DNA of 22,960 bases from GJ-E10 sp035625725. GTDB lineage: Bacteria; Pseudomonadota; Gammaproteobacteria; Burkholderiales; Burkholderiaceae_F. This document shows positions 8,149 to 15,184 of the stretch, piece by piece; within the stretch, counting starts at the first letter, position 1, and every line of letters begins with the position of its first letter. Location: positions 1 through 22,960 of the forward strand of contig DASPPB010000038.1 in NCBI GenBank assembly GCA_035625725.1. The letters run 5' to 3'. Position numbers and translations under genes: made by a program. The notes under the pieces are model-generated. The model made no database searches. It saw only the letters and a program-made list of their open reading frames with translations, and was not told where the DNA came from.

Positions 8149-8942
8149 GAGCGCTCGTTCGCCCCGATGCCTGGCGCGCGCTGCGCCGCTTCACCCCAGC
8201 GCGCATCGCGCTTGGACGCGCCGGCACCAGCCTGCCCACGAGCGCGCTGCTGGAGCTCGGAGTCGCTCAGGCGCAGGCGCGCGACGCGGTGCACGAACCG
8301 GCGCACGAAGGCGAGCTGCGAGAGCAGCTGCTTGCGCAAGATTTCGAGGTCGTGGCCGTGCACAGCGCCGCGGCCGATCGCCAGCAGTATCTGCTGCGCC
8401 CCGATCTGGGGCGCAGACTCGACGCGCCCAGCCGCGAGCGGCTGCAGGAGCTGGCCGCGCCCGAGCGACCGGACGTCGTATTTGTTCTTGCCGATGGGCT
8501 CTCCGAACTGGCGCGGGCACGCCACGGGCTGCCGCTCTTGCTGCTACTGCGAGCGCAGCTGCACCAATTGCGCGTGGGCCCGATCGTGCTCGCGCAGATG
8601 GCGCGCGTTGCGCTGGGTGACGAGATCGGCGAAGTGCTGCGCGCGCGCCAGCTTGCCATCCTGATCGGAGAGCGGCCCGGCTTGAGCGCTCCGGACAGCT
8701 TGGGCATCTACTTCACGCATGCGCCGGCGGTTGGGCGCACGGACGCCGAACGCAATTGCATCTCCAACGTCCGCCCCGAAGGCCTGGACTACGGCACCGC
8801 GGCGCAGCGTCTGCTGCAGTTGATGGACGGCGCGCGCCGTCTGGGCCGTTCGGGCATCGCACTCAGCCAAGAGCGAGGCGGCCATTCCGATGCCGTGGGC
8901 GCCGCGGCTACGATGTCACCCGCACGACATACTCCAAGATAG
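8145..8942 (+). CDS. eutC: Ethanolamine ammonia-lyase small subunit EutC
   Basis: This is the small subunit of ethanolamine ammonia-lyase, which together with EutB binds the adenosylcobalamin cofactor. The 265-residue protein shows family motifs in order: ARIALGRAGTSLPT, LLRPDLGRRLD, VFVLADGLS, ILIGERPGLSAPDSLGIYF and RNCISNVRPEGLDYG. The start is GTG at 8145, inside the eutB stop (GTGA), which gives M-R-A-L-V-R-P-D-A-W. This lacks the 20-30 residue N-terminal extension that targets E. coli EutC to the microcompartment, consistent with a soluble enzyme. The frame stays open upstream inside eutB, but that part is out-of-frame translation of eutB. Its last 35 bases overlap the 3' end of the opposite-strand DUF4139 gene. 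Confidence 0.95.
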   Translation: MRALVRPDAWRALRRFTPARIALGRAGTSLPTSALLELGVAQAQARDAVHEPAHEGELREQLLAQDFEVVAVHSAAADRQQYLLRPDLGRRLDAPSRERLQELAAPERPDVVFVLADGLSELARARHGLPLLLLLRAQLHQLRVGPIVLAQMARVALGDEIGEVLRARQLAILIGERPGLSAPDSLGIYFTHAPAVGRTDAERNCISNVRPEGLDYGTAAQRLLQLMDGARRLGRSGIALSQERGGHSDAVGAAATMSPARHTPR

Positions 8943-10326
8943 CCGCACCGCCGGCCGGAACCTGCACCTGCCACTGTGCACGGTGCGCCGACTCCTTGCT
9001 ATGGGGCAGCGACTCCTGCACGATTTCCCAGTCATCGGGCATCGGTTCGAGCACTTTGACCGTGACGGCCTCCTCCTTGGCGTTGTGCAGCTCGATACGC
9101 CAGTTGCTCTCCACCACGTTCTTGGCGACGCGCCGAAACGCGCTCTGGGTGCGTTCGGCCGTGATGTCGAAGGCCTCACCGACATCGAGCTTCACGGTTT
9201 CGTTTTTCGCCGTGTGCTCCATGCGGTCCTCGCCGACGAACTGCAGCGCTCCCGCGCTGTCGCGCGCGTACACGCGTACGATGCCAGCGGGCAGCGGCCG
9301 GCCCAGCTCGGAGCCCTTGTTCTCGAACGACATGATCGTGGCTGGCCGTTGCTTCTGACTTGCGGTTCGCACCTTGTCGCGAAACATCCACTCCGCGCCG
9401 GCCAGGACGTATTCGCGATGCACGGGAACCTGGTGCGCGGACAGTAGCGCCAAAAGCTTGGTCTGATTCTCGGCAATGCTGACGGGCTGATCAAAGCGGT
9501 AGAGGTAAACGTCGCCGAGCGCTTCGGCGGCCGGTTCACTGGGCGCGGCACGCATCGCCGCAAATTCCGTCGCCGCGAGCTCGCGCGCGGGCGATGGCGC
9601 GCGGGCCCGATGCACGCTGCCCGCCACCAGGCGCAGCGAGGCATTGTCAAAGGCCGCGCCGCTTCGATTGACGAGCGTCGCCCAGCCATCGAGCTCCAGG
9701 CTGCGGCCATCGGGTGCGAGGCTCGCCACATAGTCGGCCTTCCAGCTCATGGCGCCAGTGAGATAGGTCAACTCGACGGTCTGCTTGCCGCCAGCCGTTG
9801 CGTCGAGCAACACCGAGAGGGTCGGTCGGTCATGAAGTCCGGGCGGGATGCCGTCGAAGGCGATGCGCCCGGCGGCTGCGGACTCGATGCGGTCGGCAAA
9901 GCGCAAAACCGGGCCCTCCGCCACCGAGAGCAACGTCGCGCGTTCGCGCCGATCCTCGCCCGTGGACGGATTGGGCCGGAGCACGGTGACCTCGCGGCCC
10001 ACGTTTTTTTCCAGGAGCTTTTGCGTCGTGAGCAGCTCATAGTCAAACTGCTGCTCGATCACGCGAAAGCCACCCGCGCCCGCGGCGTGCACCATTGCGC
10101 TCTCCGGGCGCAGATGAACCGCAACGTCGCGCAGCGCAAGACGCGTTCGTCCCGCTGCCAGCTCGATGCGGCGCTGCTCGCGCACCAAGGCCAAGTCATC
10201 TGCGTAGACGGTGAGCATGAGCGCCTGGCGCTCAAGCTGGCTCGACTCGACGTCCTTGACCGGTTCGGCGCCCTGCACGACGCCCGCAACAACGATGAGC
10301 CCAAGAGCTGTCTTACGTGCCCGCAT
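8908..10326 (-). CDS. Secreted DUF4139-domain protein
   Basis: This is a 472-residue protein with an N-terminal signal peptide (M-R-A-R-K-T-A then a hydrophobic run ending V-Q-G-A), so it should be periplasmic or exported. The C-terminal two-thirds match the DUF4139 layout: TYLTGAMSWKADYVASL, a GWATLVNRSG segment, LYRFDQPVSIAENQTK, and a C-terminal beta-rich region with WRIELHNAKEE. Members are mostly uncharacterised, and some resemble mucoidy-inhibitor-type proteins. The start is ATG at 10326, with AGGGGGG about seven bases upstream. It is divergent from the carbonic anhydrase gene and overlaps eutC tail to tail by 35 bases. No enzymatic motif stands out, so function is unknown. Confidence 0.85.
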   Translation of the reverse strand: MRARKTALGLIVVAGVVQGAEPVKDVESSQLERQALMLTVYADDLALVREQRRIELAAGRTRLALRDVAVHLRPESAMVHAAGAGGFRVIEQQFDYELLTTQKLLEKNVGREVTVLRPNPSTGEDRRERATLLSVAEGPVLRFADRIESAAAGRIAFDGIPPGLHDRPTLSVLLDATAGGKQTVELTYLTGAMSWKADYVASLAPDGRSLELDGWATLVNRSGAAFDNASLRLVAGSVHRARAPSPARELAATEFAAMRAAPSEPAAEALGDVYLYRFDQPVSIAENQTKLLALLSAHQVPVHREYVLAGAEWMFRDKVRTASQKQRPATIMSFENKGSELGRPLPAGIVRVYARDSAGALQFVGEDRMEHTAKNETVKLDVGEAFDITAERTQSAFRRVAKNVVESNWRIELHNAKEEAVTVKVLEPMPDDWEIVQESLPHSKESAHRAQWQVQVPAGGAAILEYVVRVTS

Positions 10327-10508
10327 ACTGCAACCCCCCTGCCCGCATGATTGCCCAGAGGATACCGTGGCTCACGTGCGCGGGGTGGCCAGCGGTGGCC
10401 AACGCCGTGGCGCGTGGCTCTTGGGCCGCGGGCACGTACAATCCGCCACGGCCGTGGAGGAATGCCAAACCCGGGGCTGCGATGCCGCGGCCCCACGACG
10501 GATGCTCG

Positions 10509-11129
10509 ATGACACCTGCTCGTGAAGCTCTGCAACGGTTGCGCGATGGGAACCGTCGATTTGTGGCCGACTTGCGCAGCCATCAGACCCTGGAGAGCGC
10601 GGCTCGCCGCAGCGCCTTGATCGCCGGACAGGAGCCTTTCGCCGCCATTTTGGGCTGCTCCGATTCCCGTGTCCCGGTCGAGATCGTCTTCGACCAAGGA
10701 CTGGGCGACTTGTTTGTCATCCGCGTGGCCGGCAACATCGTTGCGCCCTCGCAAATCGGCAGCGTCGAATTTGCGGCCGAGCAGTTCGGCACGCGCCTCG
10801 TGGTCGTGCTCGGGCACACGCAGTGTGGCGCCATCGAGGCAACTTTGGAGCAGCTGCAGCACCCTGCGCTAAGGCCCTCGCGCAACGTGCAGTCAATCGT
10901 CGATCGCGTGCGTCCTGCGCTGGAGGGCTTGCTCGCTACCGAACTGCGTGATGACCCCGTGGCTCTTGCCCGCGCGGCGGTTCGCGCCAACATCCGCGCC
11001 GCAGCCAGCCATCTGCGGCACGGATCGCAGTTAATCGAGGAGCTGTGCTGCAACCAGGGTCTGCTGATCGTCGGCGCCGAGTATTCGCTGGAGAGCGGCG
11101 TCGTCGAGTTCTTCGACGGCGTGCCCTAG
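10509..11129 (+). CDS. Beta-class carbonic anhydrase
   Basis: This enzyme interconverts CO2 and bicarbonate in the cytoplasm (EC 4.2.1.1). The 206-residue protein carries the zinc site of beta-carbonic anhydrases: Cys50 and the Asp52-Arg54 dyad in CSDSR, then His103 and Cys106 in GHTQCGA. RVAGNIV and SVEFA complete the signature, and the length fits the family. The ATG at 10509 (M-T-P-A-R-E-A-L-Q-R-L) matches typical family N-termini; an in-frame ATG at 10482 would add nine residues, and neither has a clear Shine-Dalgarno site. A TACAAT hexamer at 10437-10442 could be its -10 box. It appears monocistronic and is followed by a strongly alternating GC tract. Confidence 0.95.
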   Translation: MTPAREALQRLRDGNRRFVADLRSHQTLESAARRSALIAGQEPFAAILGCSDSRVPVEIVFDQGLGDLFVIRVAGNIVAPSQIGSVEFAAEQFGTRLVVVLGHTQCGAIEATLEQLQHPALRPSRNVQSIVDRVRPALEGLLATELRDDPVALARAAVRANIRAAASHLRHGSQLIEELCCNQGLLIVGAEYSLESGVVEFFDGVP

Positions 11130-11131
11130 GG

Positions 11132-11155
11132 GCGCGCGCGCGCGCGCACGCGCGC
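11132..11155. repeat. Alternating purine-pyrimidine (CG)n tract
   Basis: Twenty-four bases just after the carbonic anhydrase stop alternate strictly between purine and pyrimidine, almost all CG with one CA step. Such tracts can adopt Z-DNA under negative supercoiling. The flanks GGGGCGCGC (11129-11137) and GCGCGCCCC (11177-11185) are perfect inverted repeats, so a large hairpin is also possible. Confidence 0.6.
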
Positions 11156-11210
11156 TCCGCGGCCCCGGCGGCGCAGGCGCGCCCCGCACGACCGGTGACC
11201 ATATAGAAGC

Positions 11211-11226
11211 GCGCTGCGCGCAGCGC
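11211..11226. repeat. 16-base perfect palindrome before the LexA-type box
   Basis: GCGCTGCGCGCAGCGC is a perfect palindrome located 10 bases upstream of the LexA-type box and overlapping where a -35 element would sit. It could be a second operator or a simple GC palindrome; no known factor can be assigned. Confidence 0.4.
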
Positions 11227-11235
11227 ACGCGTTAT

Positions 11236-11253
11236 ACTGTATGAATTCACAGT
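11236..11253 (+). promoter_or_regulatory. LexA-type SOS box upstream of the helicase gene
   Basis: ACTGT-ATGAATTC-ACAGT fits the gamma/betaproteobacterial LexA operator CTGT-N8-ACAG exactly, with one further matching base on each side and an inner spacer containing the palindrome GAATTC. It overlaps a TATACT -10-like hexamer (11233-11238) and lies 57 bases before the helicase ATG, the usual place for SOS repression. The inference is that DNA damage induces the helicase. Confidence 0.7.
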
Positions 11254-11310
11254 GACCGCGCGGATCGCCGAGGGCATGGAACCGGCCTTGGATCGCGCCA
11301 AAGCGTTTCG

Positions 11311-13461
11311 ATGCATACCCGTGTGCTCTCCCCAGGCCTTGCTGTCGGTGGCATCGCACCCGCCCAGCCTCAGGCCGCGGCCGCCGCTTCGAGCGCGCCC
11401 CCGTATTTGCAAGGCCTCAATGAGGCGCAGCGCGATGCGGTGCTCTACGGCGCGCAAGAAGGCGGCGGCCTGGCTGCCGGCCCCCTGCTTGTTATCGCCG
11501 GTGCCGGATCGGGCAAGACAAATACCTTGGCGCATCGCGTCGCGCATCTTGTTGCCTGTGGCGCGGACCCGGGCCGCATCTTGCTTTTGACTTTCACGAC
11601 ACGCGCCGCCGAGGAGATGACGCGCAGAGTGGCGCGCATTCTTGCGCAGCTCGCCCATGCTAATAGCCGCGCGCGGCCCGCATCGATCCCCTGGGCGGGG
11701 ACCTTTCACAGCGTCGGCGCGCGGCTGCTGCGCGAGTACGCGCCGCGGGTGGGCCTTGCCCCGGCCTTCACGATCCACGATCGGGAAGATTCCGCCGACT
11801 TGATGAATCTCGTGCGCCACGAGGCGGGCGGCTCGGCCAAAGACAAGCGCTTTCCACTCAAGGGTACCTGTCTTGCGATCTACTCCGCAGTCGTCAACAC
11901 GGCCAGCACGCTGCACGAGACGCTGCACTCGACCTACCCCTGGTGCGCCGAGTGGGAAGAGCAATTGCGGCGCCTGTTTCTCGCCTACGTGCAAGCCAAG
12001 CAGGCGCAGGCGGTGCTCGACTACGACGATCTGCTGCTGTACTGGGCGCGCATGGTCGAGCAGCCGCAGTTGGGCCGGGAGATCGGCAGCCGCTTTAGCC
12101 ACGTGCTCGTCGACGAGTACCAGGACACGAACCGCCTGCAGGCCACGATTCTGCTGGCGATGAAGCCCGACGGGCGTGGCGTCACCGTGGTGGGTGATGA
12201 CGCGCAATCCATATACGCCTTCCGCGGCGCCACGGTGCGCAACATTCTGGATTTTCCGCGGCACTTCGAGCCGCCCGCCCGCCAGGTGACGCTCGACCGC
12301 AACTACCGCTCCACCGCCCCGATCCTGGCGGCGGCCAACGCGGTCATTGCGGCTGCCAAGGAACGCTACACGAAGGATCTATGGACGGCGCGCAGCACCG
12401 GGCGCAAGCCACGCATGGTTTTCGTGCGCGACGACGCGGATCAGGCCCAGTACGTGGTCGAGGCGCTGCTTGCGCGGCGCGAACGCGCCATAAAGCTCCG
12501 ATCGCAAGCGGTTTTGTTTCGCGCCGCGCACCACAGCGCGCGTCTGGAGCTCGAACTCACGCGCCGCAACGTCCCGTTTGTCAAGTTCGGTGGGCTGAAA
12601 TTTCTCGAGGCCGCCCACGTCAAAGACGTGCTGGCGCTCATGCGCTGGGCGCAAAATCCACGTGACCGCGTCTCCGGATTTCGCGTGCTGCAGCTCCTCG
12701 AGGGGGTCGGACCGAAGATTGCCGCGCGCATCCTCGAGCAGATTGCGCATTGCGCTCCGGGCTGCGAGCGTGTGCCCGAAGCCCCGATGTCGGCGCTCGC
12801 CGAAGGTGCTTGGCGCGATTTTCACGCGCTCATTGCGGCGCTGGCGCGCCCCGATGCCGCCTGGCCCGCCGCCTTCGAGCATGGCTGCCGCTGGTACGAA
12901 TTGCAGATGCCTCGGCTCTTCGAGGACGCACATATCCGCGTCGCCGATATTCAGCAGCTCGCGCGCATCGCGTCGACATACCCGAGTCCGGAGCGGTTTC
13001 TCACCGAGTTGACGCTCGAGCCCCCGCAGGCCACGAGCGACGAGGCGGGCGTGCCATTGCTCGACGAAGATTATGTGATTTTGTCCACGATCCACTCGGC
13101 CAAGGGCCGCGAATGGACCGCCGTTGCGCTGCTCAATGCGGTTGACGGTTGCATACCGTCGGACCTCTCCACCGGCAGCAGCGAACAAATCGAAGAGGAA
13201 CGGCGCCTGCTCTACGTTGCGATGACGCGAGCGCGCGAGGATCTCGAAATTCTGATTCCGCAGCGCTTTCACGTCGGAGGCCAATCGACACTCGGGGACC
13301 GGCACGTCTACGCGATGCGCTCGCGCTTCTTCACCGCGGTAGCCCTGGAGCATTTCGAGCAAGTGTCCTGGCCCGCGCCCGCAGCCCCGGCGCAGTCCGG
13401 GGCGAGCCACGAATCCTCCCCAATCGATCTGGGCGCGCAAATGCGCGCGATGTGGCGCTAG
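11311..13461 (+). CDS. UvrD/Rep-family (SF1A) ATP-dependent DNA helicase
   Basis: This is a 716-residue superfamily 1A 3'-5' DNA helicase. The motifs are in order: Q-like LNEAQRDAV (36-44), Walker A AGAGSGKT (63-70), Ia TFTTRAAEEM (94-103), Walker B DEYQD (268-272), III GDDAQSIYAFRGA (295-307), IV NYRS (331-334), V TIHSAKGREW (592-601) and VI YVAMTRAR (634-641). An EGVGPKIA segment near 463 resembles the 2B/HhH region. It is close to UvrD length but diverges in the C-terminal third and lacks a UvrD-like tail, so it may be a separate paralogue; I give no symbol. The first 30 residues are Ala/Pro-rich, so the true start could lie slightly downstream of the ATG at 11311. A LexA-type box lies upstream, implying a DNA-repair role. 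It stands alone. Confidence 0.93.
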   Translation: MHTRVLSPGLAVGGIAPAQPQAAAAASSAPPYLQGLNEAQRDAVLYGAQEGGGLAAGPLLVIAGAGSGKTNTLAHRVAHLVACGADPGRILLLTFTTRAAEEMTRRVARILAQLAHANSRARPASIPWAGTFHSVGARLLREYAPRVGLAPAFTIHDREDSADLMNLVRHEAGGSAKDKRFPLKGTCLAIYSAVVNTASTLHETLHSTYPWCAEWEEQLRRLFLAYVQAKQAQAVLDYDDLLLYWARMVEQPQLGREIGSRFSHVLVDEYQDTNRLQATILLAMKPDGRGVTVVGDDAQSIYAFRGATVRNILDFPRHFEPPARQVTLDRNYRSTAPILAAANAVIAAAKERYTKDLWTARSTGRKPRMVFVRDDADQAQYVVEALLARRERAIKLRSQAVLFRAAHHSARLELELTRRNVPFVKFGGLKFLEAAHVKDVLALMRWAQNPRDRVSGFRVLQLLEGVGPKIAARILEQIAHCAPGCERVPEAPMSALAEGAWRDFHALIAALARPDAAWPAAFEHGCRWYELQMPRLFEDAHIRVADIQQLARIASTYPSPERFLTELTLEPPQATSDEAGVPLLDEDYVILSTIHSAKGREWTAVALLNAVDGCIPSDLSTGSSEQIEEERRLLYVAMTRAREDLEILIPQRFHVGGQSTLGDRHVYAMRSRFFTAVALEHFEQVSWPAPAAPAQSGASHESSPIDLGAQMRAMWR

Positions 13462-13489
13462 CGCCGCTTGGGGGGCGTACCGACACGAA

Positions 13490-13525
13490 CGGGTCTGCGC
13501 GCGCAGGCCCGCCGCACGCATTTTT
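13490..13525 (+). terminator. Possible terminator after the helicase gene
   Basis: CGGGTCTGCG (13490-13499) pairs with CGCAGGCCCG (13502-13511) through a stem with one G-U pair, and a T5 run starts nine bases later (13521). The gap between stem and T-run is longer than ideal, but the position 28 bases after the helicase stop fits. Confidence 0.4.
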
Positions 13526-13576
13526 GTTCCTGTTCGTCGAAAAGACCACGGTCGCGTAAGCGTCTTGACCTTAAGC

Positions 13577-13597
13577 AGAACGATTCGTGTTCGTTCT
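13577..13597. repeat. 7-base inverted repeat in the region before the iron operon
   Basis: AGAACGA-TTCGTGT-TCGTTCT is a perfect inverted repeat with a 7-base spacer, in a notably A+T-rich patch between the helicase gene and the iron-uptake promoter. It could be an operator or a hairpin; no regulator can be assigned. Confidence 0.4.
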
Positions 13598-13618
13598 TGC
13601 AAAGCAACGAGGCCTTGG

Positions 13619-13634
13619 GGAAAATTCGTTTTCC
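13619..13634. repeat. UUCG-tetraloop hairpin
   Basis: GGAAAA-TTCG-TTTTCC forms a 6-base perfect stem closed by a UUCG-type tetraloop. It lies 20 bases after another inverted repeat and about 60 bases before the FTR1-operon promoter. It could be part of a termination region or of a small RNA. Confidence 0.45.
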
Positions 13635-13697
13635 ACACTTAACCCTATGAATTTTTAACGCTCTGGCGCCGGCTCGAGGCGATCCGCGTTCGCGGTC

Positions 13698-13725
13698 TTG
13701 ACAGCTATCTGAGAACGATTATCAT
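13698..13725 (+). promoter_or_regulatory. Sigma-70 promoter of the FTR1 iron-uptake operon
   Basis: A perfect -35 box TTGACA (13698-13703) is followed after 16 bases by TATCAT (13720-13725), five of six to the -10 consensus. Transcription would begin near 13732. The -10 box lies within the Fur-type site, so bound repressor would block polymerase. Confidence 0.65.
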
Positions 13726-13729
13726 TCGC
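13711..13729 (+). promoter_or_regulatory. Fur-type iron box
   Basis: GAGAACGATTATCATTCGC matches the 19-base Fur consensus GATAATGATAATCATTATC at 14 positions, with the core GATTATCATT intact. It covers the -10 element of the cupredoxin-FTR1 operon promoter. This suggests repression by Fur when iron is plentiful. Confidence 0.7.
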
Positions 13730-13835
13730 AAAACAGGGCGGATCGTTGCGTCTCGGCGCAAAAGTGACCTCCCGACGGCCGACGTGGCCGCTGGTGCGAA
13801 GAATGAACCAACAACAAGTAGGGGTTTTCGGGGCG

Positions 13836-14180
13836 ATGCAGCATCAGCTATCACGATTGGCCTTGACCGCGGCATTGGCGGGCGCTTTGCAACTCGCTGC
13901 CATCACTGCCGCGGCCGGTGAACCGGAGATCGCGATCGTGATCAAGAACGGTCATTTTCAGCCCGACACCATAGAAGCGGCGGCGGGTCAGAAGTTCAAG
14001 CTCGTGATCAAAAACGAGGACGCGGGCGCCTCGGAATTCGAGAGCGTGGACTTTCATCGGGAAAAAGTGGTCCAGCCGGGCCACGAAATCGCAATCTTCG
14101 TCGGGCCGCTTGAAGCCGGCAGCTACGAATTCTTCGACGATTTTCATCCCGAGATGCGCGGACATCTCGTAGTCAAGTAG
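13836..14180 (+). CDS. Periplasmic cupredoxin-domain protein of the iron-uptake operon
   Basis: This is a small exported cupredoxin-fold protein of the kind paired with FTR1 permeases (FtrB or EfeO-cupredoxin type), thought to oxidise or hand over iron at the outer face of the inner membrane. From the ATG at 13836 it has 114 residues: a signal peptide (M-Q-H-Q-L-S-R then a hydrophobic run to A-A-A-G) and one domain with KNGHFQPDTIEAAAGQKF, SEFESVDFHREKVVQPG and YEFFDDFHPEMRGHLVV. The F-H and M near the C-terminus are plausible metal ligands. In-frame upstream starts exist, an ATG at 13803 and a TTG at 13746; none has a convincing ribosome site, so 13836 rests on the signal-peptide shape. The FTR1 gene begins 13 bases downstream, and a Fur box lies upstream. 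Confidence 0.85.
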   Translation: MQHQLSRLALTAALAGALQLAAITAAAGEPEIAIVIKNGHFQPDTIEAAAGQKFKLVIKNEDAGASEFESVDFHREKVVQPGHEIAIFVGPLEAGSYEFFDDFHPEMRGHLVVK

Positions 14181-14193
14181 CGCGGGGCGCGCG

Positions 14194-15045
14194 ATGGTTG
14201 CCACCTTCATCGTCGTCTTTCGGGAGGTTCTCGAAGCCGCGCTCATCGTGGGGATCGTCTTGGCCGCTTCCCGCGGAGTGCGCCGACGCGGCTTGTGGGT
14301 CGGGGGTGGCTGCACCGCGGGGGTAGCCGGCGCGCTGCTCGTTGCGTTTTTTGCCAGCGAAATCTCCTCCTTGATGGCGGGACTCGGCCAAGAACTCTTC
14401 AACGCCGGCATTTTGTTTGCCGCGGTGTGCATGCTGGGCTGGCACAACATCTGGATGACGCGCCACGGCCGCGAGCTCGCGATGCAGGCAACGCAGCTGG
14501 GTAAGGATGTTGTCTCGGGCAAGCGTCCCCTCTATGCCCTTGCCCTGGTGTGCGGCATCGCACTGCTGCGTGAGGGCTCCGAGGTCGTGCTTTTCTTGTA
14601 CGGCATTGCCGTGGGCGGCGGCAGCGGGGCCACCGGCATGGCGCTGGGCGGCGCTTTCGGATTGGCGGCCGGCGCAGCCGTGGGAGCTGCGATGTACTTT
14701 GGTCTGCTGAGCATCCCGCTGCGCCACTTGTTCAGCGTGACGAGCTGGCTCATCTTGCTGCTGGCCGCGGGCATGGCCTCGCAAGGCGCCGCATTCTTGG
14801 CAGCCGCCGATGTCCTGCCCTCGCTCGGCGACCGCGTCTGGGACACGTCCTTTCTGCTTACCGAGCGCAGTCTGCCGGGCCAGGTGCTGCACGTTCTTAT
14901 CGGCTATACCGCGCGCCCGGCCGGCATACAGCTTGTTTTCTTTGCCGCTACGCTCATCATTATTGGTTCGCTGATGCGTTGGACGCGCAATCGCCCACCG
15001 CCCGCGAAGCAATCCGTGCCGTCGGCAGCCGCCAAGGCCTCCTAG
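14194..15045 (+). CDS. FTR1-family high-affinity iron permease
   Basis: This is an inner-membrane Fe3+/Fe2+ permease of the FTR1/EfeU/FtrC family, 283 residues with about seven transmembrane helices, close to the usual length. Both iron-binding REXXE motifs are present: REVLE in the first helix (about residues 10-14, FREVLEA) and REGSE in the central helix (about residues 128-132, LLREGSEVV). The ATG at 14194 opens M-V-A-T-F-I-V-V-F-R-E, the standard family start. The C-terminal tail is short and Pro/Ala-rich. It is co-transcribed with the cupredoxin gene and probably with the outer-membrane protein gene that follows. The P19-like (FtrA) and ferredoxin-like (FtrD) partners of four-gene Ftr systems are absent here, and so is the EfeB peroxidase. 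Confidence 0.94.
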   Translation: MVATFIVVFREVLEAALIVGIVLAASRGVRRRGLWVGGGCTAGVAGALLVAFFASEISSLMAGLGQELFNAGILFAAVCMLGWHNIWMTRHGRELAMQATQLGKDVVSGKRPLYALALVCGIALLREGSEVVLFLYGIAVGGGSGATGMALGGAFGLAAGAAVGAAMYFGLLSIPLRHLFSVTSWLILLLAAGMASQGAAFLAAADVLPSLGDRVWDTSFLLTERSLPGQVLHVLIGYTARPAGIQLVFFAATLIIIGSLMRWTRNRPPPAKQSVPSAAAKAS

Positions 15046-15184
15046 CTTTTTGTTTCGGCCGCGCACCACTTCATGCCACTGTGTCGGGCCGATCGCAAGG
15101 CAGCCGCTGCCAGCGGCATGAGGCGCTCAGCCGCATTCCTTGCTCGCGCATCGTGATTGCCACGACCAAGGCAAAAGTCGCCTC

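Noticed and set aside
10936..13638. Long minus-strand open frames opposite the helicase gene (10936-12264 and 12379-13638)
   Set aside because: The helicase motifs on the plus strand are complete; the antisense translations have no domain and skewed composition.
15103..15117. GCCGCTG-C-CAGCGGC palindrome between FTR1 and the barrel gene as a terminator
   Set aside because: It has a one-base loop and no T-tract, so it is not a convincing terminator. The operon reading is kept.
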